A stretch of DNA of 64,000 bases from assembly GCA_040387375.1 (NCBI GenBank), contig JAZKDW010000033.1, forward strand, positions 1-64,000, given 5' to 3'. Within the stretch, counting starts at the first letter, position 1, and every line of letters starts with the position of its first letter. This stretch comes from JAZKDW01 sp040387375. GTDB taxonomy: Bacteria > Pseudomonadota > Gammaproteobacteria > Burkholderiales > Burkholderiaceae_D. The position numbers were made by a program, and so were the translations under genes. The notes below the pieces were generated by a model. That model made no database searches, was not told the DNA's origin, and saw only the letters and a program-made list of their open reading frames with translations. Positions 26,718 to 35,393 of the stretch are shown here, one piece after another.

Positions 26718-26746
26718 TAGCGACTATTTATTACTTTTAGTTGCTA
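26718..26746. repeat. Inverted repeat between the OMP gene and egtB
   Basis: TAGCGACTA and TAGTTGCTA pair over nine positions (one G-T) around 11 bases. On the plus strand TTTT follows. It could be a terminator for plus-strand transcripts or an operator upstream of the OMP promoter. Confidence 0.4.
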
Positions 26747-26806
26747 TTTTGCACAATAGAAATATCTGCCCGGTATTCGGGTTCTATCTCTGCTGAAAAG
26801 CCAGTG

Positions 26807-28087
26807 CTAAGACCGCGCCAGCCGAATCCCGCTGAACTGCCAGCGCGCGGTGGCCGGGAAAAAATTCCGGTAAGTGGGCCGGGAGTGCCCCGCCGGTGTG
26901 ACGCACGAAGAGCCGCGCAAGACATATTGATTGACCATGAATTTGCCGTTGTACTCGCCCAGCGCGCCTTCCGCGATGGCATAACCCGGGTACGGCGTGT
27001 AGCTGCTGCTGGTCCACTGCCAGCAGGCGCCAAACAGTTCTGACAGCCCGGATGCCGACCTGGACTGCAGCGCCTGCGGATGCAAACCACGGCCGGCGAC
27101 ATCGCTGGCGCCGGCCGCGGCGCGTTCCCATTCGGCCTCGGTCGGCAGGCGCGCTTCGGCCCAATGCGCATAAGCATCCGCTTCAAAAAAAGACAGATGG
27201 ACCGCCGGACGATGGAAGTCGAGCGGCTGCAAACCGTGCAGGGTGAACTCTTGCCAGGCCGGTTGACGCGGTCCTTCTGCCGACATCCAGTACAGCGGAT
27301 GAGCCAGCTCATTGGCAGTAATCCAGTCCCAGCCTTCGGACAGCCAGTGCGCCGGATTCTGATAACCGCCGGCTTCGACGAACGCCAGGAACTCGCCATT
27401 GGTCACCAGTCGTGACGCGAGTGAAAAGGACTCGGTGAATTGCCGGTGGCGCGGCAGTTCATTATCGAAGCAGAAGCTGCCGCCGTCATGTCCTGTCTCC
27501 ACCAGCCCGGCCTCGAATGTCTGCCATGTCATCGGCGCCGGCACGGCAGTTTTGATCGCTCCCCCGGAAAACGCAGGCAGCAGGGGATTCATCGATAACA
27601 GGTGCTTGACATCGGTCAGCATCAGTTCCTGGTGCTGCTGTTCGTGCTGCAATCCCAGTTCCAGCAAAGCGGCAATCGCGCCAGCCTGCTCATGCTGCGG
27701 CAGGCTGCACATCAGGAGCGCGATGCGGGCGTCGATGTTATGCCGGTACGCCAATACTTCATCGAATGAGGGCCGCGTCAGCAAGCCGCGCCGGGCGCGT
27801 GCATGTTTGGCGCCGATGCCGTTGTAATACGAATTGAAAAGCATCCTGAATTGCGGATGATGCGGCTGGAAATCCGCTTCGTATTGTTCGAGGATGAAGG
27901 TTTCAAAAAACCAGGTGGTGTGCGCCATATGCCATTTGACCGGACTGGCATCGGGCATCGATTGTGCGCAGCAGTCTTCTTCCGACAGCGTTTCAGACAA
28001 GGTGACGGTGTATTTGCGCACCGCGTCAAAATCGGCCTGCAATGTTTTCAGGGAGAGGGGGCTGACAAGTGTCGTCTGGGTATACAT
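26807..28087 (-). CDS. egtB: Ergothioneine synthase EgtB (iron-dependent sulfoxide synthase)
   Basis: This 426-residue enzyme joins hercynine to a thiol substrate with O2. The iron ligands are His56 (WHMAHTTWFFE), His148 and His152 with Glu154 (LQHEQQHQE). The C-terminal FGE-sulfatase fold includes RLPTEAEWERAA and LFGACWQWTSSSYTPYPGY. It follows egtD on the same strand after 136 bases. No egtA, egtC or egtE is visible, so it may use cysteine directly or share general enzymes for the C-S lyase step. It differs clearly from SenA at 8856-10049. Confidence 0.9.
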   Translation of the reverse strand: MYTQTTLVSPLSLKTLQADFDAVRKYTVTLSETLSEEDCCAQSMPDASPVKWHMAHTTWFFETFILEQYEADFQPHHPQFRMLFNSYYNGIGAKHARARRGLLTRPSFDEVLAYRHNIDARIALLMCSLPQHEQAGAIAALLELGLQHEQQHQELMLTDVKHLLSMNPLLPAFSGGAIKTAVPAPMTWQTFEAGLVETGHDGGSFCFDNELPRHRQFTESFSLASRLVTNGEFLAFVEAGGYQNPAHWLSEGWDWITANELAHPLYWMSAEGPRQPAWQEFTLHGLQPLDFHRPAVHLSFFEADAYAHWAEARLPTEAEWERAAAGASDVAGRGLHPQALQSRSASGLSELFGACWQWTSSSYTPYPGYAIAEGALGEYNGKFMVNQYVLRGSSCVTPAGHSRPTYRNFFPATARWQFSGIRLARS

Positions 28088-28223
28088 CGCAAATGTGCCT
28101 GTTAAGGAATGCCGGAAGACAGAGTTCGTCCAGTCAATTTTTTTGGACAGGTGGGCAGGGACTTAGTTGCCTGACAAATGTAACTTCAATATTATTCCGG
28201 TGCTGCGCCCATGGGGGGACGTA

Positions 28224-29174
28224 TCAGGCCGCTTTTGCATGGCACACCATGAACCAGCCTTGCGGATCGGTCCAGACACGTGCTTCACCGAATCCGGCCT
28301 GTTCCAGCAAGCTGACAAAACCAGCCTGCGTGTATTTGTAGCTGTTTTCGGTATGAATACGTTCGCCGCGTTCAAAACGCCGCTGACCGTCTTGCCAGCG
28401 TACCGTCAGGTTGGACTTTGCTTCAAGATGCATTTCAATCCGGCTCAACGCGGGATTAAAAAAGCCGCGGTGCTGCCAGTCGCGCACATTGAAGTCGGCA
28501 TCGATCAGCCGATTAAGGTGTTGCAGCAAATTCAGGTTGAAGCTCGCCGTGACACCCAAAACATCATCGTAGGCTGCATCGAGCAGCGCATGGTCTTTCA
28601 CCAGGTCGACGCCGATCAGGATGCCGCCATCCATGCCGCAGGACTTGCGCGCTTCCTGCAAGAATTCGATTGCCTGCACCGGCGTGAAATTGCCTATCGA
28701 CGAACCCGGATAAAAGAACAGGCGCTTGTTGCCACGGACGATTTCCGGCAAGGCCAGCGTGGAAGAAAAATCCATGCCGACGGCAACCATGTCGATCTGT
28801 GAAAACTGCTGCTGCAAACGCCCCACCGCGTCATGCAGGAAATTGACGGAAATATCGATCGGTACGTATTGAGCCGGCTGCAGGACCGGAAACAGGCTGG
28901 CGGCCTTGGCGCAATTGCCGGCGCCCAGATCGATCAGGGTCGAACCCATGCCCGTTGACTGCGCAATCGCCGCCGCATGCTGTTCCAGTATCTGCGCTTC
29001 AGTGCGTGTCGGATAATATTCGGGCAGCTCGCATATGGCTTCAAACAACTTCGATCCGAGCGCATCGTACAGATATTTTGGCGACGTAAATGCGGTCGGA
29101 GCAAGTAAGCCGGCGATCAATTCACGCCGGATTTCCTGCTGGTCCTGTTGGGTGACTTGAAGGAACTGAGCCAA
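28224..29174 (-). CDS. egtD: L-histidine N-alpha-methyltransferase EgtD
   Basis: This 316-residue SAM-dependent enzyme trimethylates histidine to hercynine. Family stretches are SPKYLYDALGSKLFEAICELPEYYPTRTE, the SAM site LIDLGAGNCAKA, YVPIDIS, and FFYPGSSIGNFTP. The C-terminal ENSYKYTQAGFVSLLEQAGF also matches. Hercynine feeds EgtB and, in selenoneine producers, SenA, so this gene links the two clusters in the window. Confidence 0.93.
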   Translation of the reverse strand: MAQFLQVTQQDQQEIRRELIAGLLAPTAFTSPKYLYDALGSKLFEAICELPEYYPTRTEAQILEQHAAAIAQSTGMGSTLIDLGAGNCAKAASLFPVLQPAQYVPIDISVNFLHDAVGRLQQQFSQIDMVAVGMDFSSTLALPEIVRGNKRLFFYPGSSIGNFTPVQAIEFLQEARKSCGMDGGILIGVDLVKDHALLDAAYDDVLGVTASFNLNLLQHLNRLIDADFNVRDWQHRGFFNPALSRIEMHLEAKSNLTVRWQDGQRRFERGERIHTENSYKYTQAGFVSLLEQAGFGEARVWTDPQGWFMVCHAKAA

Positions 29175-29235
29175 TGGAAATGTCCTTTCTGTTTTGTATC
29201 CTGCGCGGGCCCCTTGTGCCGGTACATGCCACGCT

Positions 29236-29796
29236 TTATTTCTCGTTCAATAATTTCAGAATCGGCGCCCGCACGTTTGCTTCGTCGAAATGTGCATCAC
29301 CGACAATCTGGTAACGCAACATGCCCTTCTTGTCGATCAAAAAACTGGCTGGCAAAATGCGTACCCGCCAGGCTTTCATCACATCGGAATCCGCATCGCG
29401 CAAAATCGTGAAGCCAACCGGCATCGTTTGCAAAAACTGTTCGATCCGCGGTTTGCCTTCTCCGACATTGATGCCAAGCACACGCAGCTTGCGCCCGCCC
29501 AGTTGCTGCTGCAGGCGATTTAACGCCGGCATTTCATCGCGGCATGGCTCACACCAGGTGGCCCAGAAATTCACCAGCACCACCTCGCCCTTGAGCGCGG
29601 CCAGATCTATGGTTTTGCCGGTCAGGTCATCCAGGCTGAATGCCGATGGCGCTTGCCCGCCAGGCGTCGAAAACGTTTTCCAGTCGGATTGGGCAAAGGC
29701 GCCACTGGCAGCAATGGATGTGCAGGCGGCAAACCAGAGCGAAGCAAAACAGCGGCGCAGACCTGCTGGCGCGCCACCGTTCACCGGGATGATCAT
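29236..29796 (-). CDS. TlpA-like periplasmic thioredoxin-fold protein
   Basis: This 186-residue exported thiol-disulfide protein has an N-terminal signal or anchor segment (LRRCFASLWFAACTSIAASGAFA), then an AhpC/TSA-Redoxin fold with the active-site motif WATWCEPCRDEMP (CxxC). It is a ResA/TlpA-type reductant candidate. It ends 61 bases before egtD on the same strand, but a functional link is not evident. Confidence 0.85.
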   Translation of the reverse strand: MIIPVNGGAPAGLRRCFASLWFAACTSIAASGAFAQSDWKTFSTPGGQAPSAFSLDDLTGKTIDLAALKGEVVLVNFWATWCEPCRDEMPALNRLQQQLGGRKLRVLGINVGEGKPRIEQFLQTMPVGFTILRDADSDVMKAWRVRILPASFLIDKKGMLRYQIVGDAHFDEANVRAPILKLLNEK

Positions 29797-29819
29797 CCTG
29801 GAAAAGATATCAATAACCT

Positions 29820-30896
29820 TCAGCCGACGATTTCGCGCGCGGTGATCGTGTATTTGAAGTTATCAGGATCGAGGCTGTCCATACGCTCGACCTTGCCCTG
29901 CGCGGCAATTTCCGCATTCGGATACATGAAAAAACCGACCTTGCCTTTCGATGCGCCGGGCAACTGCACGTCATGCGCATAGTTGAAGGCCAGCCAGTTC
30001 ATTTCCCAGGAACCGAACAGACGCTTGCGTGCGGCTTCGACCTTGGCATCGTTCAATGGCAGGCCGCCGCCCTCTTCCAGCACCACCTTGCGCACATCGG
30101 CAGGATCGACCGGCACCCAGCCAATGCCTGCCAGATGGAATTCGGCGCGGCAATGCTGGGCCTTGGTAATGTCGCCGGACTTGCCCAGCGATTTGTAACC
30201 GAGCTTCGAGTCGGCTACACGAATGCCGTACACATCGCGCGCCGGAACACCCACGGAACGGGCCAGGCCGACAAACAGCGCATTGAGGTCGCCGCACTTG
30301 CCGCCCAGGTTTTTAGTTTCCAGCATGGTTTTGATATCACCAACACCGCAGCCGCGCACTTTTGCGTCGCGATGTGTGTTGTCGACGATCCATTCGTAAA
30401 TGGCGCGCGCTTTTTGCAGATCGGTTTTTGCGCCCTTGGTAATCTCGACCGCGGTTTGCCGCACGATGCCATCGGTCGGCAGCAAGTCGGTCGCCTCCAG
30501 ATATTTCTTCTTTTCGGCAGGATCCAGCGCGGCGCCGGTCGCGGCACCATTCACGTCGACCGCCCGATCCCTGGTCGAGAAACGTGAAGTCAGTTCCACC
30601 ACCGGCTTTTGATTGGGGGCAAATTCCGCCACCAGGATGCCGGCGCCGTAACGCGCATCCTGTACGATCCGGGCCTTGCCGCCATCGGCCTTGAACGAGC
30701 TGTCCAGCACTTTTTGATAATCGGTATTGACTGTCGGCACCGGCAGCCAGATGCTGGCGGGCCCAACGCTGTTCAGGAGTTCGACCCGTGTGGTGATCTC
30801 GAAGGTGCGCCATTTATCGTCGGCGGCAAAGCCAAACGGGGCGATCGACACTGCCGACAGGGCTGCGGTGGCTTTTATAAACGAACGACGATCCAT
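29820..30896 (-). CDS. Tat-exported transglutaminase-like protein
   Basis: This 358-residue protein starts with a twin-arginine signal (MDRRSFIKATAALSAVSIAPFGFAA) and has a transglutaminase-like core. The core shows Cys in GGKCGDLNALFVGLARSVGVPARDVYG, His in HCRAEFHLAGIGWVPVDPAD and the following Asp, which form the papain-like triad. The start at 30896 is chosen for the GGAG seven bases upstream. An ATG at 30908 adds four residues. The target in the periplasm is unknown. It is 23 bases upstream of the thioredoxin gene, so the two may form an operon. Confidence 0.85.
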   Translation of the reverse strand: MDRRSFIKATAALSAVSIAPFGFAADDKWRTFEITTRVELLNSVGPASIWLPVPTVNTDYQKVLDSSFKADGGKARIVQDARYGAGILVAEFAPNQKPVVELTSRFSTRDRAVDVNGAATGAALDPAEKKKYLEATDLLPTDGIVRQTAVEITKGAKTDLQKARAIYEWIVDNTHRDAKVRGCGVGDIKTMLETKNLGGKCGDLNALFVGLARSVGVPARDVYGIRVADSKLGYKSLGKSGDITKAQHCRAEFHLAGIGWVPVDPADVRKVVLEEGGGLPLNDAKVEAARKRLFGSWEMNWLAFNYAHDVQLPGASKGKVGFFMYPNAEIAAQGKVERMDSLDPDNFKYTITAREIVG

Positions 30897-31078
30897 ATAT
30901 TTCTCCATACCCTTGCTGATGTGATTGGATGGCGGTAACAGACATTCAACGAAAGGTCTGCATTACGGCGCAACATCCACTAAACTGTTCTCCCGAGGAG
31001 AATAAGAAAGCATGACACAGCCGGAGCCGCTCATGCAAAATTATCCCGAAGTTTAGCGCATTCAACCACCCTTCGCTG

Positions 31079-31783
31079 ATGGCCATTTCCCCCCTTACAT
31101 TGCGGCACGCTGCGCCCGCCCTAGAATGCCGGCGCATACGCAAGACTTACGGCAATGGCCGGGTCGTGCTGAGCCAGCTCGATTTCATTCTTGCGGCGGG
31201 AGAATATGTCGCCATCATGGGCGACTCCGGGGTCGGCAAATCGACCCTGCTCAACCTGATCGCCGGCCTTGATGCGGCCGACAGCGGCGACATGCTGATC
31301 GACGGCGCCAACATGTCGTCCCTGGACGACGATGCGGCGACGCTGCTGCGCCGGCAAAAGCTCGGCTTCATTTTCCAGGCATTCCATATCCTGCCGCATC
31401 TGACCCTGCAGCAGAATGTCGGATTGCCGCTGTTGCTGAATGGCCTGCCGCTGGAACGTGCAGGGCAACTGCTGGATGCGGTCGGACTGCGCGGACGCGG
31501 CCCTGACTTCCCGCGCCAACTGTCGGGCGGCGAAATGCAGCGTGTGGCGATCGCCCGCGCACTGGTGCACAAACCCAGGCTGGTGCTGGCCGACGAACCG
31601 ACCGGCAACCTCGATCCGGACACCGCGCATGAAGTATTGAAGCTGCTGCGCGACGAGATCAAGTCGAACGGCGCCTCCGGCATCATCGTCACCCATTCGC
31701 ATGCGGCAGCGGCCACCGCCGACCGCGTGCTGGTGCTGACCCGGGATGGCTTGCAGCCGGCGCCGGCCAGCAGGACCGAATGA
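31079..31783 (+). CDS. ABC transporter ATP-binding protein (LolD/MacB type)
   Basis: This 234-residue ATPase has Walker A GDSGVGKST, signature LSGGEMQR, Walker B LVLADEPTGNLD and the H-loop VTHSH. The closest architecture is LolD/FtsE-like ATPases that drive MacB-fold permeases. It overlaps the permease gene by four bases (ATGA), so both act together in the inner membrane. Confidence 0.9.
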   Translation: MAISPLTLRHAAPALECRRIRKTYGNGRVVLSQLDFILAAGEYVAIMGDSGVGKSTLLNLIAGLDAADSGDMLIDGANMSSLDDDAATLLRRQKLGFIFQAFHILPHLTLQQNVGLPLLLNGLPLERAGQLLDAVGLRGRGPDFPRQLSGGEMQRVAIARALVHKPRLVLADEPTGNLDPDTAHEVLKLLRDEIKSNGASGIIVTHSHAAAATADRVLVLTRDGLQPAPASRTE

Positions 31784-34320
31784 CCGGGCCACCTTCCCGT
31801 TCCCGCTGGCGCCTGAGCCGCTGGCTGCTGGGAGGGGAATGGCGCGCCCACCCGGTGCGTGCGCTAGTCGCGATCGGCGCCATCATGCTGGGCGTTGCGC
31901 TCGGTTTTGCGATCCACTTGATCAATGCGGCTGCCTTCAATGAATTTTCGGCGGCAGTCAAAAGCCTGTCCGGCGTCTCGGATCTGCAGGTGCGCGGGGC
32001 GCAGGCCACCTTCGATGAAGGGCTGTATCCGGTGCTGGCCCAACATGCCGGCGTCGCGCTAGCCAATCCAGTGCTGGAACTCGACGCCGCCGTCCCCGGT
32101 GAAAAAACGGCCTTGAAAATTCTCGGCATCGACGTCTTCCGGGCTGCGGTCATCGCACCGGACCTGCTCGGCGTCGGCGCCGAGGACAAACCCTTCGACA
32201 CGCTGATGGATGACAGCATTTTCCTGTCGCCGGCGGCGATGGAATGGCTGAAGGTAAAACAAGGCGACCAGCTGCCACTGCGCGCCGGCACCAGAACGGT
32301 GACGTTGCGGGTGGCCGGCGCCATCGTGCGCGCCCGGCCAGGACAGCGGCTCGCGGTGATGGATATCGGCGCGGCGCAATGGCGCTTCGACCGCCTCGGC
32401 CAGTTGTCGCGCATTGAACTGAAGCTGACCGAGGGTGTCGACCGCGACGCTTTCCGCGCCGCGCTGGCGCAAGAAATGCAGGGGCGGCTGCTGGTGACTG
32501 AAACCAAAGACCAGGAAGCCCGCACCGCCAACATGTCGCGCGCCTATCGGGTCAATCTTAATGTACTGGCGCTGGTGGCCTTGTTCACCGGCGCATTCCT
32601 GGTGTTCTCGACCCAGGCCCTGTCGGTCATCCGCCGCCGTCAGCAATTTGCCTTGTTGCGGGTGCTCGGCCTGACCCGAAAGCAGCTGCTCGGCCAGATA
32701 CTGCTTGAAGGGGCTGCGCTGGGAATGATCGGATCGCTGCTCGGCCTGGCGCTGGGTTATGGATTCGCCGCACTTGCCTTGCAGTTTTTCGGCGGCGACC
32801 TCGGGGGCGGTTATTTCCCGGGCGTGAAACCGTCGGTCCGTTTCGACCCGCTTGCCGCCTTGATATTCTTCATGGCCGGCGCCGGCATCGCTCTGCTCGG
32901 CAGCGCCAGCCCGGCATGGGAAGCGGCGCGCGCCAGACCCGCCTCCGCCCTCAAATCCGGAACCGAAGACGTGGCGTTATCGAATCTGGCGACGCCCTGG
33001 CCTGCATTGGCCTGCCTGTCGCTGGGCGCGCTGTTCACGCAGTTGCCGCCGGTATCGGAACTGCCGGTGTTCGGTTATCTGGCGGTCGCGCTGCTGCTGA
33101 TCGGCGGCATCGCACTGATGCCGCGCTTTTCCGCGGTAATTTTTTCCGCCGCCTCGGCATTCGCGTCAGGCCCGGTGTCGACATTGACGCTGGCGCGGCT
33201 GGCCAATGCACCCAACCAGGCATCGATCGCGCTGGGCGGCGTGCTGGCGAGCTTCAGCCTGATGGTCGCAATGGCGATCATGGTGTCGAGTTTTCGGGTA
33301 TCGGTCGACGACTGGCTGAGCCGCGTGCTGGCGGCCGACCTGTATGTGCGATCGGCGGCCAGCGGCGACACGGGTGTGCTGAAGCCCGATGAACAGAAGC
33401 TGATCGCCGCTGCGCCGGGCGTGGCGCGCGCCGACTTCCTGCGTGTATCGCAGTTGACGCTTGACCCGGGCCGGCCTTCGGTGGCGCTGATTGCGCGGCC
33501 GATCGACCTTGCCGACCCGGGCAAGGTGCTGCCGCTGACCGGGCCCGTGATGACACCCGGTTTGCTGCCGCCGGGACTAATGCCCGTCTGGGGCTCGGAG
33601 GCCATGGTCGACCTGTATGGCTATGCGGTCGGCAAACGTGTCAGCCTGCCCATCGCGGGGCGTTCGCATGACTTTATCGTCGCCGGCATCTGGCGCGATT
33701 ATGCGCGGCAATCGGGCTCGATACAGATGCGCCTGTCCGACTATCAGGCGCTGTCGGGCGATACCGATGTGAACGATGCGGCGCTGTGGCTGCGATCCGG
33801 CGCAGCCGCCGCCACGGTGATCGATGCTTTGCGCAGCCTGCCGTTCGGGAATGCACTGGAATTTTCGGAGCCGGGAGAAATCCGGGCGCTGAGTCTGAAG
33901 ATTTTCGACCGCAGTTTTGCGGTGACCTATCTGCTGGAAGTGGTGGCGATTGTCATCGGCCTGTTCGGAATTGCGGCGACATTCTCGGCGCAGACACTGG
34001 CGCGGGCGAAAGAATTCGGCATGTTGCGCCATATCGGGGTAACGCGCCGCCAGATACTGATGGTGCTGGCTGCGGAAGGCGGGCTGCTCACCGCGGCCGG
34101 GATCGGCGCCGGCTTTTTGCTGGGCTGGTGCATCAGCCTGATCCTGGTGTTCATCGTGAATCCGCAATCGTTTCACTGGACCATGCAGCTGCATATGCCG
34201 TGGGGCCTGCTGGCTTCGGTGGCAACGGTATTGCTGGCGGCGTCGGCATTGACGGCGCTGGTTGCCGGCCGGTTTGCGGTGTCTGGAAATGCGGTACGTG
34301 CGGTGCGGGAGGACTGGTGA
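31780..34320 (+). CDS. ABC transporter permease with two FtsX/MacB domains
   Basis: This 846-residue membrane protein has an N-terminal helix (about residues 27-48) followed by a periplasmic MacB_PCD-like domain, then helices near 270-400. A second half follows with another periplasmic domain (about 510-690) and three terminal helices. FtsX signatures occur twice (RRRQQFALLRVLGLTRKQLLGQ and ARAKEFGMLRHIGVTRRQILMV). Such permeases perform mechanotransmission or lipid/protein release rather than classical transport. The stop TGA shares a base with the ATG of the following gene. Confidence 0.88.
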   Translation: MTGPPSRSRWRLSRWLLGGEWRAHPVRALVAIGAIMLGVALGFAIHLINAAAFNEFSAAVKSLSGVSDLQVRGAQATFDEGLYPVLAQHAGVALANPVLELDAAVPGEKTALKILGIDVFRAAVIAPDLLGVGAEDKPFDTLMDDSIFLSPAAMEWLKVKQGDQLPLRAGTRTVTLRVAGAIVRARPGQRLAVMDIGAAQWRFDRLGQLSRIELKLTEGVDRDAFRAALAQEMQGRLLVTETKDQEARTANMSRAYRVNLNVLALVALFTGAFLVFSTQALSVIRRRQQFALLRVLGLTRKQLLGQILLEGAALGMIGSLLGLALGYGFAALALQFFGGDLGGGYFPGVKPSVRFDPLAALIFFMAGAGIALLGSASPAWEAARARPASALKSGTEDVALSNLATPWPALACLSLGALFTQLPPVSELPVFGYLAVALLLIGGIALMPRFSAVIFSAASAFASGPVSTLTLARLANAPNQASIALGGVLASFSLMVAMAIMVSSFRVSVDDWLSRVLAADLYVRSAASGDTGVLKPDEQKLIAAAPGVARADFLRVSQLTLDPGRPSVALIARPIDLADPGKVLPLTGPVMTPGLLPPGLMPVWGSEAMVDLYGYAVGKRVSLPIAGRSHDFIVAGIWRDYARQSGSIQMRLSDYQALSGDTDVNDAALWLRSGAAAATVIDALRSLPFGNALEFSEPGEIRALSLKIFDRSFAVTYLLEVVAIVIGLFGIAATFSAQTLARAKEFGMLRHIGVTRRQILMVLAAEGGLLTAAGIGAGFLLGWCISLILVFIVNPQSFHWTMQLHMPWGLLASVATVLLAASALTALVAGRFAVSGNAVRAVREDW

Positions 34321-35393
34321 TGGGCTTTTTTGGAAAACTGCTGCTGGTGCTGGGCGCCGTCATCGCCTGCGCTTTTGCGGCGCCGCCTCAATTTGCGCAG
34401 GTGACGCCCGGCAGGCAACTCACCTTCCCTGCCGACTTCGGCGCCCATCCCGATTTTCGTACTGAATGGTGGTACGCGACCGGATGGCTGGAAACGCCGG
34501 ATAAAAAGCCGCTGGGATTCCAGATCACCTTCTTCCGTTCCGCCACCGATCACGACCCGCAAAACCCCAGCCGCTTCGCGCCGAAGCAGCTGATCATCGC
34601 CCACGCGGCGCTGTCCGATCCCGCCGCCGGCAAGCTGTTGCATGACCAGAAAAGCGCACGCGAGGGTTTTGGACTGGCCCATGCCAGGCAGGGCAATACC
34701 GACGTCAAGCTGGATGACTGGCATCTGGTGCGCGACACCAATGGCCGCTACCAGGCAACGGTGAAAGCGCGCGATTTCACGCTGACGCTGGCGCTGACAC
34801 CGTCGCAGGCGCCCATGCTGCAAGGCGAGGCCGGATTGTCGCGCAAGGGACCGCGGCCCGAGCAAGCCAGCTACTATTACAGCGAACCGCATCTGCAAGT
34901 CGCCGGCAGCATCACGCGCAACGGCAAAAAAGCGGCTGTCACGGGCAGCGCCTGGCTCGATCATGAATGGTCCACCAGCGTGCTGGATGAAAACGCGACG
35001 GGCTGGGATTGGGTCGGCGCCAATCTTGATGACGGTGCGGCGCTGATGGCATTCCAGATCCGCAGCAAGTCGGGTGGTAAACTGTGGGCCCACGCCGCCC
35101 TGCGTGATGCGACGGGGCGGATCACGCAATTCAAATCGGACGATGTGCATTTTCAGCCGGACCGCACATGGCGCTCGCCGCGCACCAAGGCCAGTTATCC
35201 AGTCGCGACCACGATCCGGACCGGCCCGCTGACCTGGCAACTGACGCCACTGCAGGATGATCAGGAGCTCGACTCGCGCTTGTCCACGGGCGCGGTTTAC
35301 TGGGAAGGCGCGGTGACCCTCACCCGCGATGGACGTCGGGCCGGACGCGGTTATCTCGAAATGACCGGCTATGTAAAACCACTCAAACTATGA
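34320..35393 (+). CDS. Exported lipocalin-like AttH/CrtC-family protein
   Basis: This 357-residue protein has a signal peptide (FFGKLLLVLGAVIACAFAAP). It has the AttH-type lipocalin domain, seen in FPADFGAHPDFRTEWWYATGWL, GFQITFFRS, GSAWLDHEWST and DWVGANLDDGAALMAFQIR. Relatives accompany FtsX-type ABC transporters (Agrobacterium attEFGH), and hydroxyneurosporene synthase shares the fold. It is likely periplasmic and may bind a lipid-like ligand handled by the transporter. The ATG at 34320 is coupled to the permease stop (TGATG). Confidence 0.85.
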   Translation: MGFFGKLLLVLGAVIACAFAAPPQFAQVTPGRQLTFPADFGAHPDFRTEWWYATGWLETPDKKPLGFQITFFRSATDHDPQNPSRFAPKQLIIAHAALSDPAAGKLLHDQKSAREGFGLAHARQGNTDVKLDDWHLVRDTNGRYQATVKARDFTLTLALTPSQAPMLQGEAGLSRKGPRPEQASYYYSEPHLQVAGSITRNGKKAAVTGSAWLDHEWSTSVLDENATGWDWVGANLDDGAALMAFQIRSKSGGKLWAHAALRDATGRITQFKSDDVHFQPDRTWRSPRTKASYPVATTIRTGPLTWQLTPLQDDQELDSRLSTGAVYWEGAVTLTRDGRRAGRGYLEMTGYVKPLKL

